A DNA stretch of 36,063 bases from an uncultured Lachnospiraceae bacterium (GCA_910585965.1 CAJUHH010000025.1:1-36063); one strand, 5' to 3'. Counted from the stretch's first letter, positions 1 through 9,188 are shown. The notes: generated from the letters alone by a model not told the origin. A program made the numbers and translations.

Positions 1-189
1 CAGCAGAAAATACCGGTCCCTGTATCCCCCCATTCCTGGCCGCTGCAGCTTGCATCCTTTTCCTTAGGCACGCCCTGCCAGCCGAGAAAATTGATTTCCG
101 TGCAAACAAATCCGCCCCTTCTCTTTTTTTTTCTTGCTTTTTATGATAAAATAGAGCAGATGTATAGATACAGGAAGGATGAATGCGAA

Positions 190-1929
190 ATGGCAGAGAA
201 GAGGATTATGTTGGGAAATGAGGCGATTGCGCGGGGGGCATATGAGGCCGGGGTGAAGGTTTCGGCGGCTTATCCGGGTACGCCGAGTACGGAAATCAGC
301 GAAAGCATTGTGAAATATGATGAGATATACGCGGAATGGTCGCCCAATGAAAAAGTGGCGATGGAGGTAGCGATCGGGGCTTCCATCAGCGGCGTCAGGG
401 CAATGGCATCCATGAAGCATGTAGGGGTTAATGTGGCGAGCGATCCGCTGTATACGGCTTCCTATACGGGAGTGGGCAGGGGGCTTGTGCTTGTGGCGGC
501 TGACGACCCGGGGCTTTACAGCTCTCAGAACGAGCAGGATACCAGATGCGTGGCGAGGGCGGCGCAGGTGCCGGTCCTGGAGCCTTCAGACAGCCAGGAA
601 GCTAAGGACTTTATGAAATTCGCGTTTGAGATGAGCGAGAAATATGATACGCCGGTGATCGTAAGGACGACGACCAGATTATCCCATTCCCAGGGGATGG
701 TTGCATTGGAAGAGAGGCAGGAAGTGCCGGATAAACCTTATGAGAGAAATATCGGCAAGTTTGTGATGATGCCCGGAATGGCAAAAGGAAGGCACGTATA
801 TGTAGAACAGCGCATGGAAGCGATGTCCGAAGACGGCGGCGGTTTTTTTGTAAACCGGGCGGAATATAAAGATACATCGATCGGCTTTATTACGAGCGGC
901 ATTCCTTACCAGTATGTGAGGGAAGCTTTTCCAGAGGCTTCCGTGCTGAAGCTGGGTATGGTGAATCCCCTTCCGAGGAAAATGATTGAGGAATTTGCTT
1001 CCAAAGTGGATAAGCTGTACATATTTGAAGAATTGGAGCCGGTAATTGAAGAACAGGTAAAGTCGTGGGGGATCCAGGCCGTAGGGAAAGAAATTTTTAC
1101 AAGGCAGGGGGAATACAGCGCGAATATGCTGCGCCGCGTACTGCTTTCGGAAGAAGGGGAAGGGACGGAACCGGCCCAGGTTCCGGCACGGCCGCCGATT
1201 CTTTGCCCGGGCTGTCCGCACAGAAGCGTATTTTCTGTTTTAAAGAAGCTGAAGATACATGCGGCCGGGGATATCGGATGCTATACGCTTGGGGCGGTAG
1301 CGCCTCTTAGCGTGATCGATACGACAATCTGTATGGGAGCCAGCATTTCTTCCCTTCATGGCATGGAAATGGCAAAAGGGAAAGAATATATAAAGAACTG
1401 GGTGGCGGTGATCGGCGATTCCACCTTTATGCATACAGGGGTTAATTCCCTGATGAATACAGTTTATAACCAAGGGACGGGAACCGTGATTATCGTGGAT
1501 AATTCCACGACCGGAATGACGGGACACCAGGATCATGCGGCGACCGGCAAGACATTAAAAGGAAAAACAGTTCCAGCGATCAGCATTTACCGTTTCTGCA
1601 AGGCGATCGGCATTGAACATGTGGTGGAAGTAGATGCTTTTGACCTTCCGCTGCTGGAAAAGGTGATCAAGGAAGAGACGGAAAGGGACGAGGTTTCCGT
1701 TATTATAACAAAAGCTCCCTGCGTATTATTAAAGGGGAACCATTTCCCTAACGTATGCGTTCCTGTGCCGGAGAAATGCCGGAAATGCGGCGCTTGCCTG
1801 AAACCGGGCTGTCCGGCGCTGACCCCAAAAGAGGATGGAAGCATAGCTATTGACGTTACGATGTGCAACGGGTGCGGTCTTTGCATGCAGCTTTGTCCTT
1901 TTGACGCGATTGCAAAAGAGCCGAAATAA
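190..1929 (+). CDS. iorA: Indolepyruvate:ferredoxin oxidoreductase, alpha subunit
   Basis: Large subunit of the thiamine-diphosphate enzyme that oxidatively decarboxylates arylpyruvates (from Trp, Phe, Tyr) to aryl-acyl-CoA and reduces ferredoxin in the cytoplasm. The N-terminal pyrimidine-binding domain begins GNEAIARGAYEAGV with AAYPGTPSTEI. The TPP-binding half has CPGCPHRS, then GDSTFMHTG and DNSTTGMTGHQDH. The C-terminus is a ferredoxin-like domain with CRKCGACLKPGC and CNGCGLCMQLCP, for two 4Fe-4S clusters. At 579 aa it is close to the family length. The ATG at 190 is chosen over in-frame position 91 because GGAAGGAT lies about 10 nt upstream and the conserved sequence starts directly after it. 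iorB follows 28 nt downstream, so the two form an operon. Family assignment is secure; the preferred aryl substrate is unknown. Confidence 0.95.
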   Translation: MAEKRIMLGNEAIARGAYEAGVKVSAAYPGTPSTEISESIVKYDEIYAEWSPNEKVAMEVAIGASISGVRAMASMKHVGVNVASDPLYTASYTGVGRGLVLVAADDPGLYSSQNEQDTRCVARAAQVPVLEPSDSQEAKDFMKFAFEMSEKYDTPVIVRTTTRLSHSQGMVALEERQEVPDKPYERNIGKFVMMPGMAKGRHVYVEQRMEAMSEDGGGFFVNRAEYKDTSIGFITSGIPYQYVREAFPEASVLKLGMVNPLPRKMIEEFASKVDKLYIFEELEPVIEEQVKSWGIQAVGKEIFTRQGEYSANMLRRVLLSEEGEGTEPAQVPARPPILCPGCPHRSVFSVLKKLKIHAAGDIGCYTLGAVAPLSVIDTTICMGASISSLHGMEMAKGKEYIKNWVAVIGDSTFMHTGVNSLMNTVYNQGTGTVIIVDNSTTGMTGHQDHAATGKTLKGKTVPAISIYRFCKAIGIEHVVEVDAFDLPLLEKVIKEETERDEVSVIITKAPCVLLKGNHFPNVCVPVPEKCRKCGACLKPGCPALTPKEDGSIAIDVTMCNGCGLCMQLCPFDAIAKEPK

Positions 1930-1957
1930 TATAATTTGCCTGGGAGGAAAAGCGGAT

Positions 1958-2527
1958 ATGACAACAAAAAGTATTATGATAGTGGGGGTCGGCGGCCAGG
2001 GGACGCTCCTGACAAGCCGGATCCTTGGCGGGATCATGCAGGAAGCAGGATACGATGTAAAATTATCGGAAGTACATGGAATGGCTCAAAGGGGAGGAAG
2101 CGTGGTGACTTTTGTGCGGTATGGGGATAAGGTGGCAGAACCGATCGTGGAGGAGGGCCAGGCGGATGTGCTGATCGCCTTTGAGCGGCTGGAAGCTTTG
2201 CGGTATGCCCACTTTTTAAAAAAGGACGGGGTGCTGATCGTCAACGATTGGCGGATCGATCCGATTACCGTTGTGACGGGAGCGGCAGAGTACCCGGAAA
2301 ATATTATCGGAGAGCTTGGCAAAAAGCATAAAGTCTATGCGATTGATGCGATGAAGGAGGCTCTTGCGCTTGGAAATTCCAAAACGTTTAATGTAATCGT
2401 GCTTGGGGCTGCGGCAAAGCATATGGATTTTGCGAAGGAAGACTGGCTGAGGGTCATTGAGAAAACAGTTCCTTCAAAAACAGTGGAAATGAATCAAAAG
2501 GCATTTCTTCTTGGATATGAAAGCTAG
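1958..2527 (+). CDS. iorB: Indolepyruvate:ferredoxin oxidoreductase, beta subunit
   Basis: Small subunit of the IorAB complex, 189 aa, of the gamma-type 2-oxoacid:acceptor oxidoreductase fold. The N-terminus carries a nucleotide-binding-like glycine motif (GVGGQGTLL) followed by the family signature EVHGMAQRGGSV, which helps form the CoA/2-oxoacid site. The ATG at 1958 has a GGGAGGA ribosome site about 10 nt upstream. An upstream in-frame start at 1850 would overlap the end of iorA and add sequence that is not conserved. Gene order iorA-iorB followed by an aryl-CoA ligase and an ACT protein is consistent with fermentation of aromatic amino acids. High confidence for the family. Confidence 0.94.
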   Translation: MTTKSIMIVGVGGQGTLLTSRILGGIMQEAGYDVKLSEVHGMAQRGGSVVTFVRYGDKVAEPIVEEGQADVLIAFERLEALRYAHFLKKDGVLIVNDWRIDPITVVTGAAEYPENIIGELGKKHKVYAIDAMKEALALGNSKTFNVIVLGAAAKHMDFAKEDWLRVIEKTVPSKTVEMNQKAFLLGYES

Positions 2528-2549
2528 AGAATAGGAGAGGCAAAAAACG

Positions 2550-3848
2550 ATGATTTGGAACGAGACGAAAGAATGCATGAGCAGGGATGAAAAAATAGTA
2601 TTGCAGAGCGCCAGGCTTGTAAAAACAGTGGACAGGGTTTACCATAATGTGCCGTTTTACAGAAAGAAGATGCAGAGTATCGGCATTGAGCCTGGGGATG
2701 TGCGGGGGGTGGAAGACCTCCATATCCTGCCGTTTACTACGAAGGCGGATCTGCGGGATAATTATCCGTTCGGGCTGTTTGCAGTCCCGCAGTCGGAGAT
2801 TGTCAGGGTGCATGCGTCCAGCGGAACGACAGGGAAGGCAACGGTGGTAGGGTATACCAGGAAGGATCTGGAGATTTGGAGCGAGTGCGTGGCGAGGGCG
2901 CTTATTATGGCCGGCGTCACGAGAGACGACATCATACAGGTAGCTTATGGTTACGGCCTCTTTACCGGCGGACTGGGAGCCCACGGGGGAGCAGAGAAGC
3001 TGGGAGCTACTGTAGTGCCTATGTCAACAGGCAATACGAAGAAATTGACGACGATGATGGTGGATTTCGGAGTGACGGCGATTGCCTGCACGCCTTCTTA
3101 TCTGCTGCATATTGCGGAAACATTGGAAGAAAGCGGGGAAATAGATAAGATACGGTTGAAAACGGCGGTCTGCGGCGCGGAGCCGTGGACGGATAATATG
3201 CGCCGCCAGATGGAAGAGAGGCTTCATATACATGCCCATGATATTTACGGTCTGTCAGAAGTGATGGGGCCGGGCGTTTCCTGCGACTGTGAATTCCATC
3301 AAGGACTCCATGTTTATGACGATCATTTCCTGCCAGAGATCATCCAGCCGGATACGCTGGCGGCAGTGGAAGACGGGGAAACGGGAGAGCTGGTATTTAC
3401 AACGATTACGAAAGAAGGGCTGCCGCTCCTGCGTTACCGGACGAGGGATTTGACAAGCATTACTTATGAAACCTGCGAATGCGGGAGAACGCTTCCTCGA
3501 ATCAGCAGATTCAAGGGCCGCTCCGATGATATGCTGATCATCAGGGGCGTGAATGTATTCCCGTCGCAGATAGAATCGGCTCTGCTGGAAATGGGGGAGA
3601 CAACGCCGCATTATATGATGATTGTGGATCGTGTCAATAACCTGGATACGTTGGAAGTGCAAGTGGAAGTCGGCGAGAATTTCTTTTCCGATGAGATCAG
3701 GGAGCTGGAAAAACTGACAAAGAAGATTTCCCATGTATTGCAGCAGGCGATCGGACTTGCGGTGAAAGTAAAACTGGTGGAACCCAAAAGCATCGAGAGG
3801 AGCATGGGGAAAGCCGTGCATGTCATCGATAAGAGACATCTGGTATAG
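2550..3848 (+). CDS. paaK: Phenylacetate-CoA ligase (AMP-forming)
   Basis: Cytoplasmic adenylate-forming enzyme of 432 aa, the normal PaaK length. It joins an aryl acetate to CoA using ATP. Visible signatures are YHNVPFYRKKM near the N-terminus, the phosphate-binding loop SSGTTGKATVVGYT (about residues 91-104), YGYGLFTGGLGAHGGAE, YGLSEVMGPGVSCDC and RYRTRDLT, then the C-terminal domain with GRSDDMLIIRGVNVFPSQIE. The ATG at 2550 follows AGGAGAGG. It lies 22 nt after iorB. With IorAB it could run in the reverse sense: IorAB makes aryl-acyl-CoA and the ligase recovers ATP while releasing the acid. That direction is inference. Members of this family beside iorAB are sometimes specific for indoleacetate or phenylacetate. 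Confidence 0.93.
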   Translation: MIWNETKECMSRDEKIVLQSARLVKTVDRVYHNVPFYRKKMQSIGIEPGDVRGVEDLHILPFTTKADLRDNYPFGLFAVPQSEIVRVHASSGTTGKATVVGYTRKDLEIWSECVARALIMAGVTRDDIIQVAYGYGLFTGGLGAHGGAEKLGATVVPMSTGNTKKLTTMMVDFGVTAIACTPSYLLHIAETLEESGEIDKIRLKTAVCGAEPWTDNMRRQMEERLHIHAHDIYGLSEVMGPGVSCDCEFHQGLHVYDDHFLPEIIQPDTLAAVEDGETGELVFTTITKEGLPLLRYRTRDLTSITYETCECGRTLPRISRFKGRSDDMLIIRGVNVFPSQIESALLEMGETTPHYMMIVDRVNNLDTLEVQVEVGENFFSDEIRELEKLTKKISHVLQQAIGLAVKVKLVEPKSIERSMGKAVHVIDKRHLV

Positions 3849-3882
3849 AGAAGGGCGCAGGAAGCGCGGATAGGAGAATCGC

Positions 3883-4317
3883 ATGTATATGAAACAATTA
3901 TCGGTTTTTATGGAAAACAGGGAAGGAAGGCTGGAAGAGGTTCTTGCCGTCCTGAAAAATAATAAGGTCAATATTGCATCCTTGAGCCTTGCGGACACCA
4001 ATGAATTCGGGATACTGCGTATGCTGGTCAACAAGCCGGAGGCGGCGTATAATGCGCTGAAGAGGAATGGGTTTTCTTCCAAGCTGACGGATGTGCTTGC
4101 CGTAAAGCTGTCCCATAGGGTAGGAATGCTCCAGGAGCTGCTGGAGGCAATCTGCGAAGTGCATATTAATATTGAATATATGTATGCCCTTTCGACAGGC
4201 GGAGATGATGCTTCTATGGTATTAAAAACTTCCGATTTGGAGGCAACGGAAAAAACATTGCGGGATAAAGGGGTAGAAATTATAACTCCTGAAGAAATAG
4301 GGCTTGACTTTGATTAA
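3883..4317 (+). CDS. Double ACT-domain amino-acid-binding protein
   Basis: A 144-aa protein made of two ACT domains in tandem and nothing else. The first runs over about residues 3-70 (MKQLSVFMENREGRLEEVLAV, with NKVNIASLSLAD). The second covers about residues 71-140 (AVKLSHRVGMLQELLEAI, with VHINIEYMYALS). ACT domains bind small ligands, usually amino acids, so a sensory or allosteric role for the iorAB/paaK operon is likely. The ATG at 3883 lies 6 nt after TAGGAGA; the ATG at 3889 is an equally plausible start. The gap to paaK is 34 nt. A promoter for the next gene is embedded in its last codons. Family secure, ligand unknown. Confidence 0.88.
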   Translation: MYMKQLSVFMENREGRLEEVLAVLKNNKVNIASLSLADTNEFGILRMLVNKPEAAYNALKRNGFSSKLTDVLAVKLSHRVGMLQELLEAICEVHINIEYMYALSTGGDDASMVLKTSDLEATEKTLRDKGVEIITPEEIGLDFD

Positions 4318-4332
4318 AAAGGAAGGTATAAT
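4304..4332 (+). promoter_or_regulatory. Sigma-A-type promoter for the DEAD-box helicase
   Basis: TTGACT, a 17-nt spacer and TATAAT. The -35 box lies in the last codons of the ACT gene. The start of transcription should fall near 4339, only about 10 nt before a strong intrinsic terminator hairpin. Confidence 0.7.
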
Positions 4333-4349
4333 AGCATAGTTCGTGGATC

Positions 4350-4385
4350 AAGGACAACACTTTAAAAGCGGGTGTTGTCCTTTTT
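4350..4385 (+). terminator. Intrinsic terminator or leader attenuator
   Basis: Perfect 11-bp stem AAGGACAACAC / GTGTTGTCCTT around an 11-nt loop, ending in a run of T. It ends the iorAB operon. It also lies immediately downstream of the promoter at 4304-4332, so it may act as an attenuator for the helicase gene. Confidence 0.85.
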
Positions 4386-4454
4386 GGCGAAAGATGAGAC
4401 GCAGTGATGAAGGATGGAGAGAATTGCATTTTGAAAGGATGGAACGGAAATTTA

Positions 4455-6092
4455 ATGGAAAAAGTAGAAAACAGAGACGGGACGGAACAGTTGGAGAGAA
4501 TGGAAAATAAGGTCAGCTACAGGGATTCGGCAATAGATGAGAGGATTATAAGAGCAGTAGAGGAAATGGGGTTTGAGACGATGACCCCGATTCAGGAACA
4601 GGCGATTCCTGTTATGCTGGAAGGAAGGGACCTGATCGGACAGGCCCAGACAGGGACGGGAAAGACGGCGGCTTTTGGAATCCCGATTATCCAGAAGATC
4701 GACCCGGAGGAAAAGGGGCTGCAGGCGATTATCCTTTGCCCGACGAGAGAACTGGCGATACAAGCGGCGGAAGAGATCCGGCGTTTTGCAAAATATATGC
4801 ATGAGGTGAAGGTACTGCCCGTATACGGCGGCCAGGATATATCGAGACAGATCCGCGCGTTGTCCAAAGGCGTGCAGGTGGTAGTAGGCACTCCGGGAAG
4901 GGTGATGGACCATATGCGCCGTCATACATTAAAGACGAATAAAGTGAGAATCGTTGTTTTGGATGAAGCGGATGAGATGCTGAATATGGGGTTCCGGGAA
5001 GATATCGAAACGATATTGAAAGACATGCCGGAAGAGAGGCAGACAGCTCTTTTTTCGGCTACGATGCCAAGGCCGATCCTAGAAATCACAAAGGAATACC
5101 AGAAGGAAGACGCAGAGTATATCAGGGTTACGCCAAAAGAAGTAACCATCCCCCTGATCAAACAGGCATATTATCAGGTACAGCGCAAAGATAAAGAAGA
5201 GGTGCTTACGAGGCTGATCGATTACTATCATCCGAAGCGCTCCCTTATCTTCTGTAATACAAAGCGAATGGTGGATGAGCTGTCAGAACATTTGAAAGAC
5301 AGAGGATACCAGGCAGAAGGGCTGCATGGGGATCTGACCCAGGGCCAGAGGGATACGGTTATGAACTTATTCCGAGGCGGAAGGATGGATATTCTGATTG
5401 CCACCGACGTAGCGGCGAGGGGCATCGACGTGGATGATGTGGAAGCGGTGTTTAATTATGATGTGCCGGATGATATCGAATATTATGTCCACAGGATAGG
5501 CCGTACCGGAAGGGCGGGCAAGACGGGTCGTTCTTTCACTTTGGTAGTTGGAAGGGAACTGTATAAAATAAGGGATATCGAGCGGGTTTGCCATACGAAG
5601 ATCAAGGAGAGGAATATACCTTCCGCAGCGGATATCACTTCTGTAAAAGCGGAAAAAGTTTTAGGGGAAGCGATTGATACCATACAAAACAAGAATCTGG
5701 ATACCGCGATGGATTTCCTCAGGGAGAAACTGGTGGACAGCGAATATACGGCTTTGGAACTCGCAGCAGCTTTCATGAGAATGAAGATGGGCGATGATAT
5801 CAAAGATATTAAGGTGGAGAAATTCAATCCTAAGGATCTTGTATTCGGAAAAGGCAGCCGCCGTCGCGGGAAGCGCGGAGGCAGGGGATCTTCTTCCGGC
5901 AGATCTTCTGAGAAAGAGAAAGGCGCTAATAAAGCATGGGGTTCCGAGAAGGATAAGGGTACCAGAAGAAAGGGAAATGAAAAAGACAGGAGCGGCGGCA
6001 AAGGAAAATCCGGCGAGAAAGAAAAAAGCAGGCAGGGCAGGGATTTTGGAGAAATGTTTGGCGAGAAAAGCCGCAGGCGCAGACGCAGATAA
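4455..6092 (+). CDS. DEAD-box ATP-dependent RNA helicase (CshA-like)
   Basis: Cytoplasmic RNA helicase of about 545 aa that remodels RNA in ribosome assembly, mRNA decay or cold adaptation. All core motifs are visible: Q motif TPIQEQAIP, motif I AQTGTGKT, Ia PTRELA, Ib TPGRV, II DEAD, III SAT, then ARGIDV and motif VI HRIGRTGRAG. The core is followed by a helical region with EKVLGEAIDTIQ and a very basic, low-complexity tail of Lys/Arg/Gly/Ser (about the last 75 residues, ending in RRRRRR), expected to bind RNA. The start is uncertain. A GTG/ATG pair at 4404/4407 is in frame but has no good ribosome site. The ATG at 4455 has GGATGG about 12 nt upstream and is preferred weakly. The promoter/terminator arrangement upstream suggests control by attenuation. 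Confidence 0.93.
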   Translation: MEKVENRDGTEQLERMENKVSYRDSAIDERIIRAVEEMGFETMTPIQEQAIPVMLEGRDLIGQAQTGTGKTAAFGIPIIQKIDPEEKGLQAIILCPTRELAIQAAEEIRRFAKYMHEVKVLPVYGGQDISRQIRALSKGVQVVVGTPGRVMDHMRRHTLKTNKVRIVVLDEADEMLNMGFREDIETILKDMPEERQTALFSATMPRPILEITKEYQKEDAEYIRVTPKEVTIPLIKQAYYQVQRKDKEEVLTRLIDYYHPKRSLIFCNTKRMVDELSEHLKDRGYQAEGLHGDLTQGQRDTVMNLFRGGRMDILIATDVAARGIDVDDVEAVFNYDVPDDIEYYVHRIGRTGRAGKTGRSFTLVVGRELYKIRDIERVCHTKIKERNIPSAADITSVKAEKVLGEAIDTIQNKNLDTAMDFLREKLVDSEYTALELAAAFMRMKMGDDIKDIKVEKFNPKDLVFGKGSRRRGKRGGRGSSSGRSSEKEKGANKAWGSEKDKGTRRKGNEKDRSGGKGKSGEKEKSRQGRDFGEMFGEKSRRRRRR

Positions 6093-6163
6093 AGGGGCGT
6101 TTTGAAATTTTTCTGTAAGGGCAAAGAGGGCTATATGCCTCCAAAGCGGTATGGAGGGATGAG

Positions 6164-7528
6164 ATGAGCAGCGCAGATAACGAATTAAAGAATAAGAAAA
6201 AGAGAAAAGAAAGCAGCAGTACAAAGCATAAAATGAAGAAAAAGGGAAAAAAAATATCTGCGGCGGAAAGGAAAAGAAGACGCAGAAGGTCGCGAAGGCG
6301 GATCGTCATATTGGAGTGGACGCTGGTTGCCTGCGGCATTCTTATGCTGTTTGGGGCGGGAGGATATGTGGTTTGGAATCTACCCACCCTTAAGCTGAGC
6401 AGGGAACTGAATGCCGGCATGGAGTATACACAGGAAGAATCTTACGATGCGGCGATAGAAGCATATGAAAATGCGCTGGAGATCGATTCCACATCGGTAG
6501 AAGCATATCGGTGCATGGCGGGCGCATATCTCAATATGAATGAGGAATCCCAGGCGAAGCAGGTATTATTTGACGGATGGGAGAATACACAGGATGAGGG
6601 CTTGCTGGAATATTATTGTACGGTGATGTTAAATGAGGCTGTGGATGAGATCAACGCAGACAGCGTAAGTCCGGAGACGATAGAAAAAATTGCGGATGTG
6701 TTGGAACAGAATGCCCTGAAGGAAGAAGCATTGGAATTGCTGGGTACGGCTTGTGACCGATGGATGGATGCCATAGATGAAACGGCATTTGATTTTCTTT
6801 CCTATGAGCGGATCATGAACAGGCTTATAGCTCTTTCCAATAGTGCAGGCATGGATGGGGTGCGCGATATTGCATCCAGGTTTGGGTGGCTGGGTGCAGA
6901 AGAATTGAAAGTGCCTATGGAATATATAGATACCTATCTGACGGTTTTGGAAAACGCCAATGCTTTGTCGGAAATGCCGGAGAGGAACGAGATGATATCT
7001 TGCCTTCATAAAGTAAAAGAGGTTCAGGCAGAATTTGAAGGCCTGTTCCAGGAGTTCGATGCAGGAAATTATGAGGCGGCCAAAGACTTCCTTGTGAAAG
7101 ATTCTTATCTTCAGATCAGGGATGCGTTCATCAACGGGACGATGGAGTATTGGGAAGGGGCGACCTATATTCCGGTAAGCCGGGAATATGTAACCATAAA
7201 GTGGAAGGACGGAAAATGCAGTTTTGCATTCCCGGACTATGATGAGAATGAAAATACGGCGGGGATTATTACTGTATGGGGAAACGAAATGCTGGATAAC
7301 GGGGTGCAGCGTTCCAGCATCACGTATGAACCGGCAAAAGAAGGGGAAAATTATTATCCCCATACGGAATATATTATCAGCTATATGTGCAGCAATGTGC
7401 AGAAGGAAAGATCTTTTGTCTATGAGATGAACTATCATTTTGAAACAAGGGTATTGACCGAAGAAGGGATGACCACGACGATGATCGGAGACTGGGGAGG
7501 CCCTTACCAGTGGCAGAAAACATATTAG
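6164..7528 (+). CDS. Membrane-anchored TPR-repeat protein of unknown function
   Basis: Not recognised as a named family. The 454-aa protein starts with an extremely basic segment (about residues 8-47, rich in Lys and ending in runs of Arg). A single membrane helix follows (about residues 48-70, IVILEWTLVACGILMLFGAG), and the positive-inside rule puts the N-terminus in the cytoplasm and the rest outside. Next come TPR-like repeats (about 78-135, DAAIEAYENALEIDSTSVEAYRCMAGAYLN). The C-terminal 150 residues look like a beta-rich extracellular domain. GGAGGGATGAG precedes the ATG at 6164. It sits 71 nt after the helicase and may share its transcript. A cell-envelope role is inference; no catalytic motif was seen. 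Confidence 0.75.
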   Translation: MSSADNELKNKKKRKESSSTKHKMKKKGKKISAAERKRRRRRSRRRIVILEWTLVACGILMLFGAGGYVVWNLPTLKLSRELNAGMEYTQEESYDAAIEAYENALEIDSTSVEAYRCMAGAYLNMNEESQAKQVLFDGWENTQDEGLLEYYCTVMLNEAVDEINADSVSPETIEKIADVLEQNALKEEALELLGTACDRWMDAIDETAFDFLSYERIMNRLIALSNSAGMDGVRDIASRFGWLGAEELKVPMEYIDTYLTVLENANALSEMPERNEMISCLHKVKEVQAEFEGLFQEFDAGNYEAAKDFLVKDSYLQIRDAFINGTMEYWEGATYIPVSREYVTIKWKDGKCSFAFPDYDENENTAGIITVWGNEMLDNGVQRSSITYEPAKEGENYYPHTEYIISYMCSNVQKERSFVYEMNYHFETRVLTEEGMTTTMIGDWGGPYQWQKTY

Positions 7529-7533
7529 ATATT

Positions 7534-7584
7534 AGGAGAAATGAAAAACCCCGCTGCAAGCAATGGGGTTTTTTCATTTCTCCT
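7534..7584. terminator. Bidirectional intrinsic terminator
   Basis: A long inverted repeat, AGGAGAAATGAAAAACCCC against GGGGTTTTTTCATTTCTCCT, with one unpaired base and a 12-nt loop. T runs lie on both strands. It separates the convergent TPR gene (plus) and symporter gene (minus) and should stop transcription both ways. Confidence 0.88.
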
Positions 7585-7623
7585 GAGAACCATGAATCTG
7601 GCAGATGGAATCAGGGTGCGTTA

Positions 7624-9162
7624 TCATTCGCCTAAATCATTCTTAACGGCAACTTCGGTTTTCCTTTCATAACAGGAAAATGCCGCATCGACAAAGGCTG
7701 TTTCCAGCTTTGGCGTTATGAGGCTGACCACAGGGACGAGAATAAGTCCGGCAACCATGGCAAAAGCACCGGCATTGATCGGTGACTGGAGCAAAACCGG
7801 GAAATGGCTGCGGAACAACATATTGCACGTCATAAAGCCGGAGCCGAAAAGAAAGCTGGCCCATGCGGCTGAGGCAGTCGTTTTTTTCCAGTAGAGCCCG
7901 TATAAGAATGGAGCCAGGAAAGCGCCTGCAAGCGCCCCCCAGGATACGCCCATAAGCTGCGCAATAAAGGTGATATTGCCCTTATACTGTATAATAGCGA
8001 TCACTACCGAAATGGCGATAAATACGACGATCAGGATGCGGATGATAAGGAGCTGCTTTTTTTCATCCATGTCTTTTATTATGTGACCTTTTAAAAAGTC
8101 GATGGTCAAAGTGGAGCTGGAGGCCATGACAAGAGAGGACAGGGTGGACATGGAAGCGGATAATACAAGGATGACAACCAGTCCGATCAATGCCGGCGAA
8201 AGGTTGGAAATCATAGCCGGTATAATGGCATCATAGCCTTCGGAAGCGATATCCACGCTGCCGGAATATAAACGTCCGAAGCCGCCGAGGAAATAGCAGC
8301 CGCCGGAAACAACGATAGCGAATAAAGTGGAAATGATCGTTCCTTTGGAGATCGCTTTTTCGCTTTTGATCGCATAAAATTTCTGTACCATCTGAGGAAG
8401 CCCCCAGGTGCCGAGAGAGGTAAGGATCACCACGCCCAGAAGGTTCAGAGGGTCGGGGCCGAAAAAAGAGGCGAACACGCCGGGCTGTGAAGAAACCGCC
8501 GGGTCGGATACCGTGGCGAGACGGTTCAAAGCTTCCAGGAAACCGCCGTTGGATTTCAGAACGGTAAGAATCACCGTCACAATACCGAACAGCATAATAA
8601 TCCCCTGCAGGAAGTCGTTGATCGCAGTGGCCATATATCCTCCGGCAATGACGTAAACGCCGGTAAGAACCGCCATAATAATAATGCAGATGGTATAATC
8701 GATGTGGAAAGCCATGCCGAACAGCCGCGACAGGCCGTTATAGAGGGAGGCAGTATACGGAATCAGGAATATAAAAACGATAACGGAGGCTCCCAGTTTT
8801 AGTCCGTCGTTGTGGAACCGCCGCCCGAAAAATTCGGGCATGGTCGCGCTGTTCAGATGCTGGGTCATGATGCGCGTGCGCCTGCCCAGGATGACCCATG
8901 CCAGCATAGAACCGACCAGGGCGTTTCCAATGCCGATCCATGTGGAAGCAACGCCGTATTTCCAGCCGAACTGGCCGGCGTAGCCTACAAAGATAACGGC
9001 GGAAAAATAGGAGGTGCCATAGGCAAATGCAGTCAGCCAGGGGCCGACGGAGCGCCCGCCCAGCACGAAGCCATTCACATCCGTTGCATGTTTGCGGCAA
9101 TAAAAGCCGATAGCAATCATAACAGAAAAAAAGATAATCAGCATTGCAAATTTCAGTATCAT
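7624..9162 (-). CDS. Sodium:solute symporter (SSS family)
   Basis: Inner-membrane sodium-coupled symporter of 512 aa with about 13 hydrophobic helices. It has the SSS-family start (FALGGRS-like: GFVLGGRSVGPWLTAFAYGTSYFSA), GYAGQFGWKYG, the helix containing YVIAGGYMATAINDFLQG, and LSASMSTLSSLVMASSS near the middle. The start at 9162 is chosen because AAGAGGTGG lies 6-14 nt upstream; an earlier in-frame start would run into the ligase gene. It lies 26 nt downstream of an acyl-CoA synthetase on the same strand, so the two are likely one operon. The cargo is then probably the carboxylate that the ligase activates (inference). The exact substrate cannot be read from the sequence. Confidence 0.92.
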   Translation of the reverse strand: MILKFAMLIIFFSVMIAIGFYCRKHATDVNGFVLGGRSVGPWLTAFAYGTSYFSAVIFVGYAGQFGWKYGVASTWIGIGNALVGSMLAWVILGRRTRIMTQHLNSATMPEFFGRRFHNDGLKLGASVIVFIFLIPYTASLYNGLSRLFGMAFHIDYTICIIIMAVLTGVYVIAGGYMATAINDFLQGIIMLFGIVTVILTVLKSNGGFLEALNRLATVSDPAVSSQPGVFASFFGPDPLNLLGVVILTSLGTWGLPQMVQKFYAIKSEKAISKGTIISTLFAIVVSGGCYFLGGFGRLYSGSVDIASEGYDAIIPAMISNLSPALIGLVVILVLSASMSTLSSLVMASSSTLTIDFLKGHIIKDMDEKKQLLIIRILIVVFIAISVVIAIIQYKGNITFIAQLMGVSWGALAGAFLAPFLYGLYWKKTTASAAWASFLFGSGFMTCNMLFRSHFPVLLQSPINAGAFAMVAGLILVPVVSLITPKLETAFVDAAFSCYERKTEVAVKNDLGE

Positions 9163-9188
9163 AATATCCACCTCTTTGTTGTTTGGTT

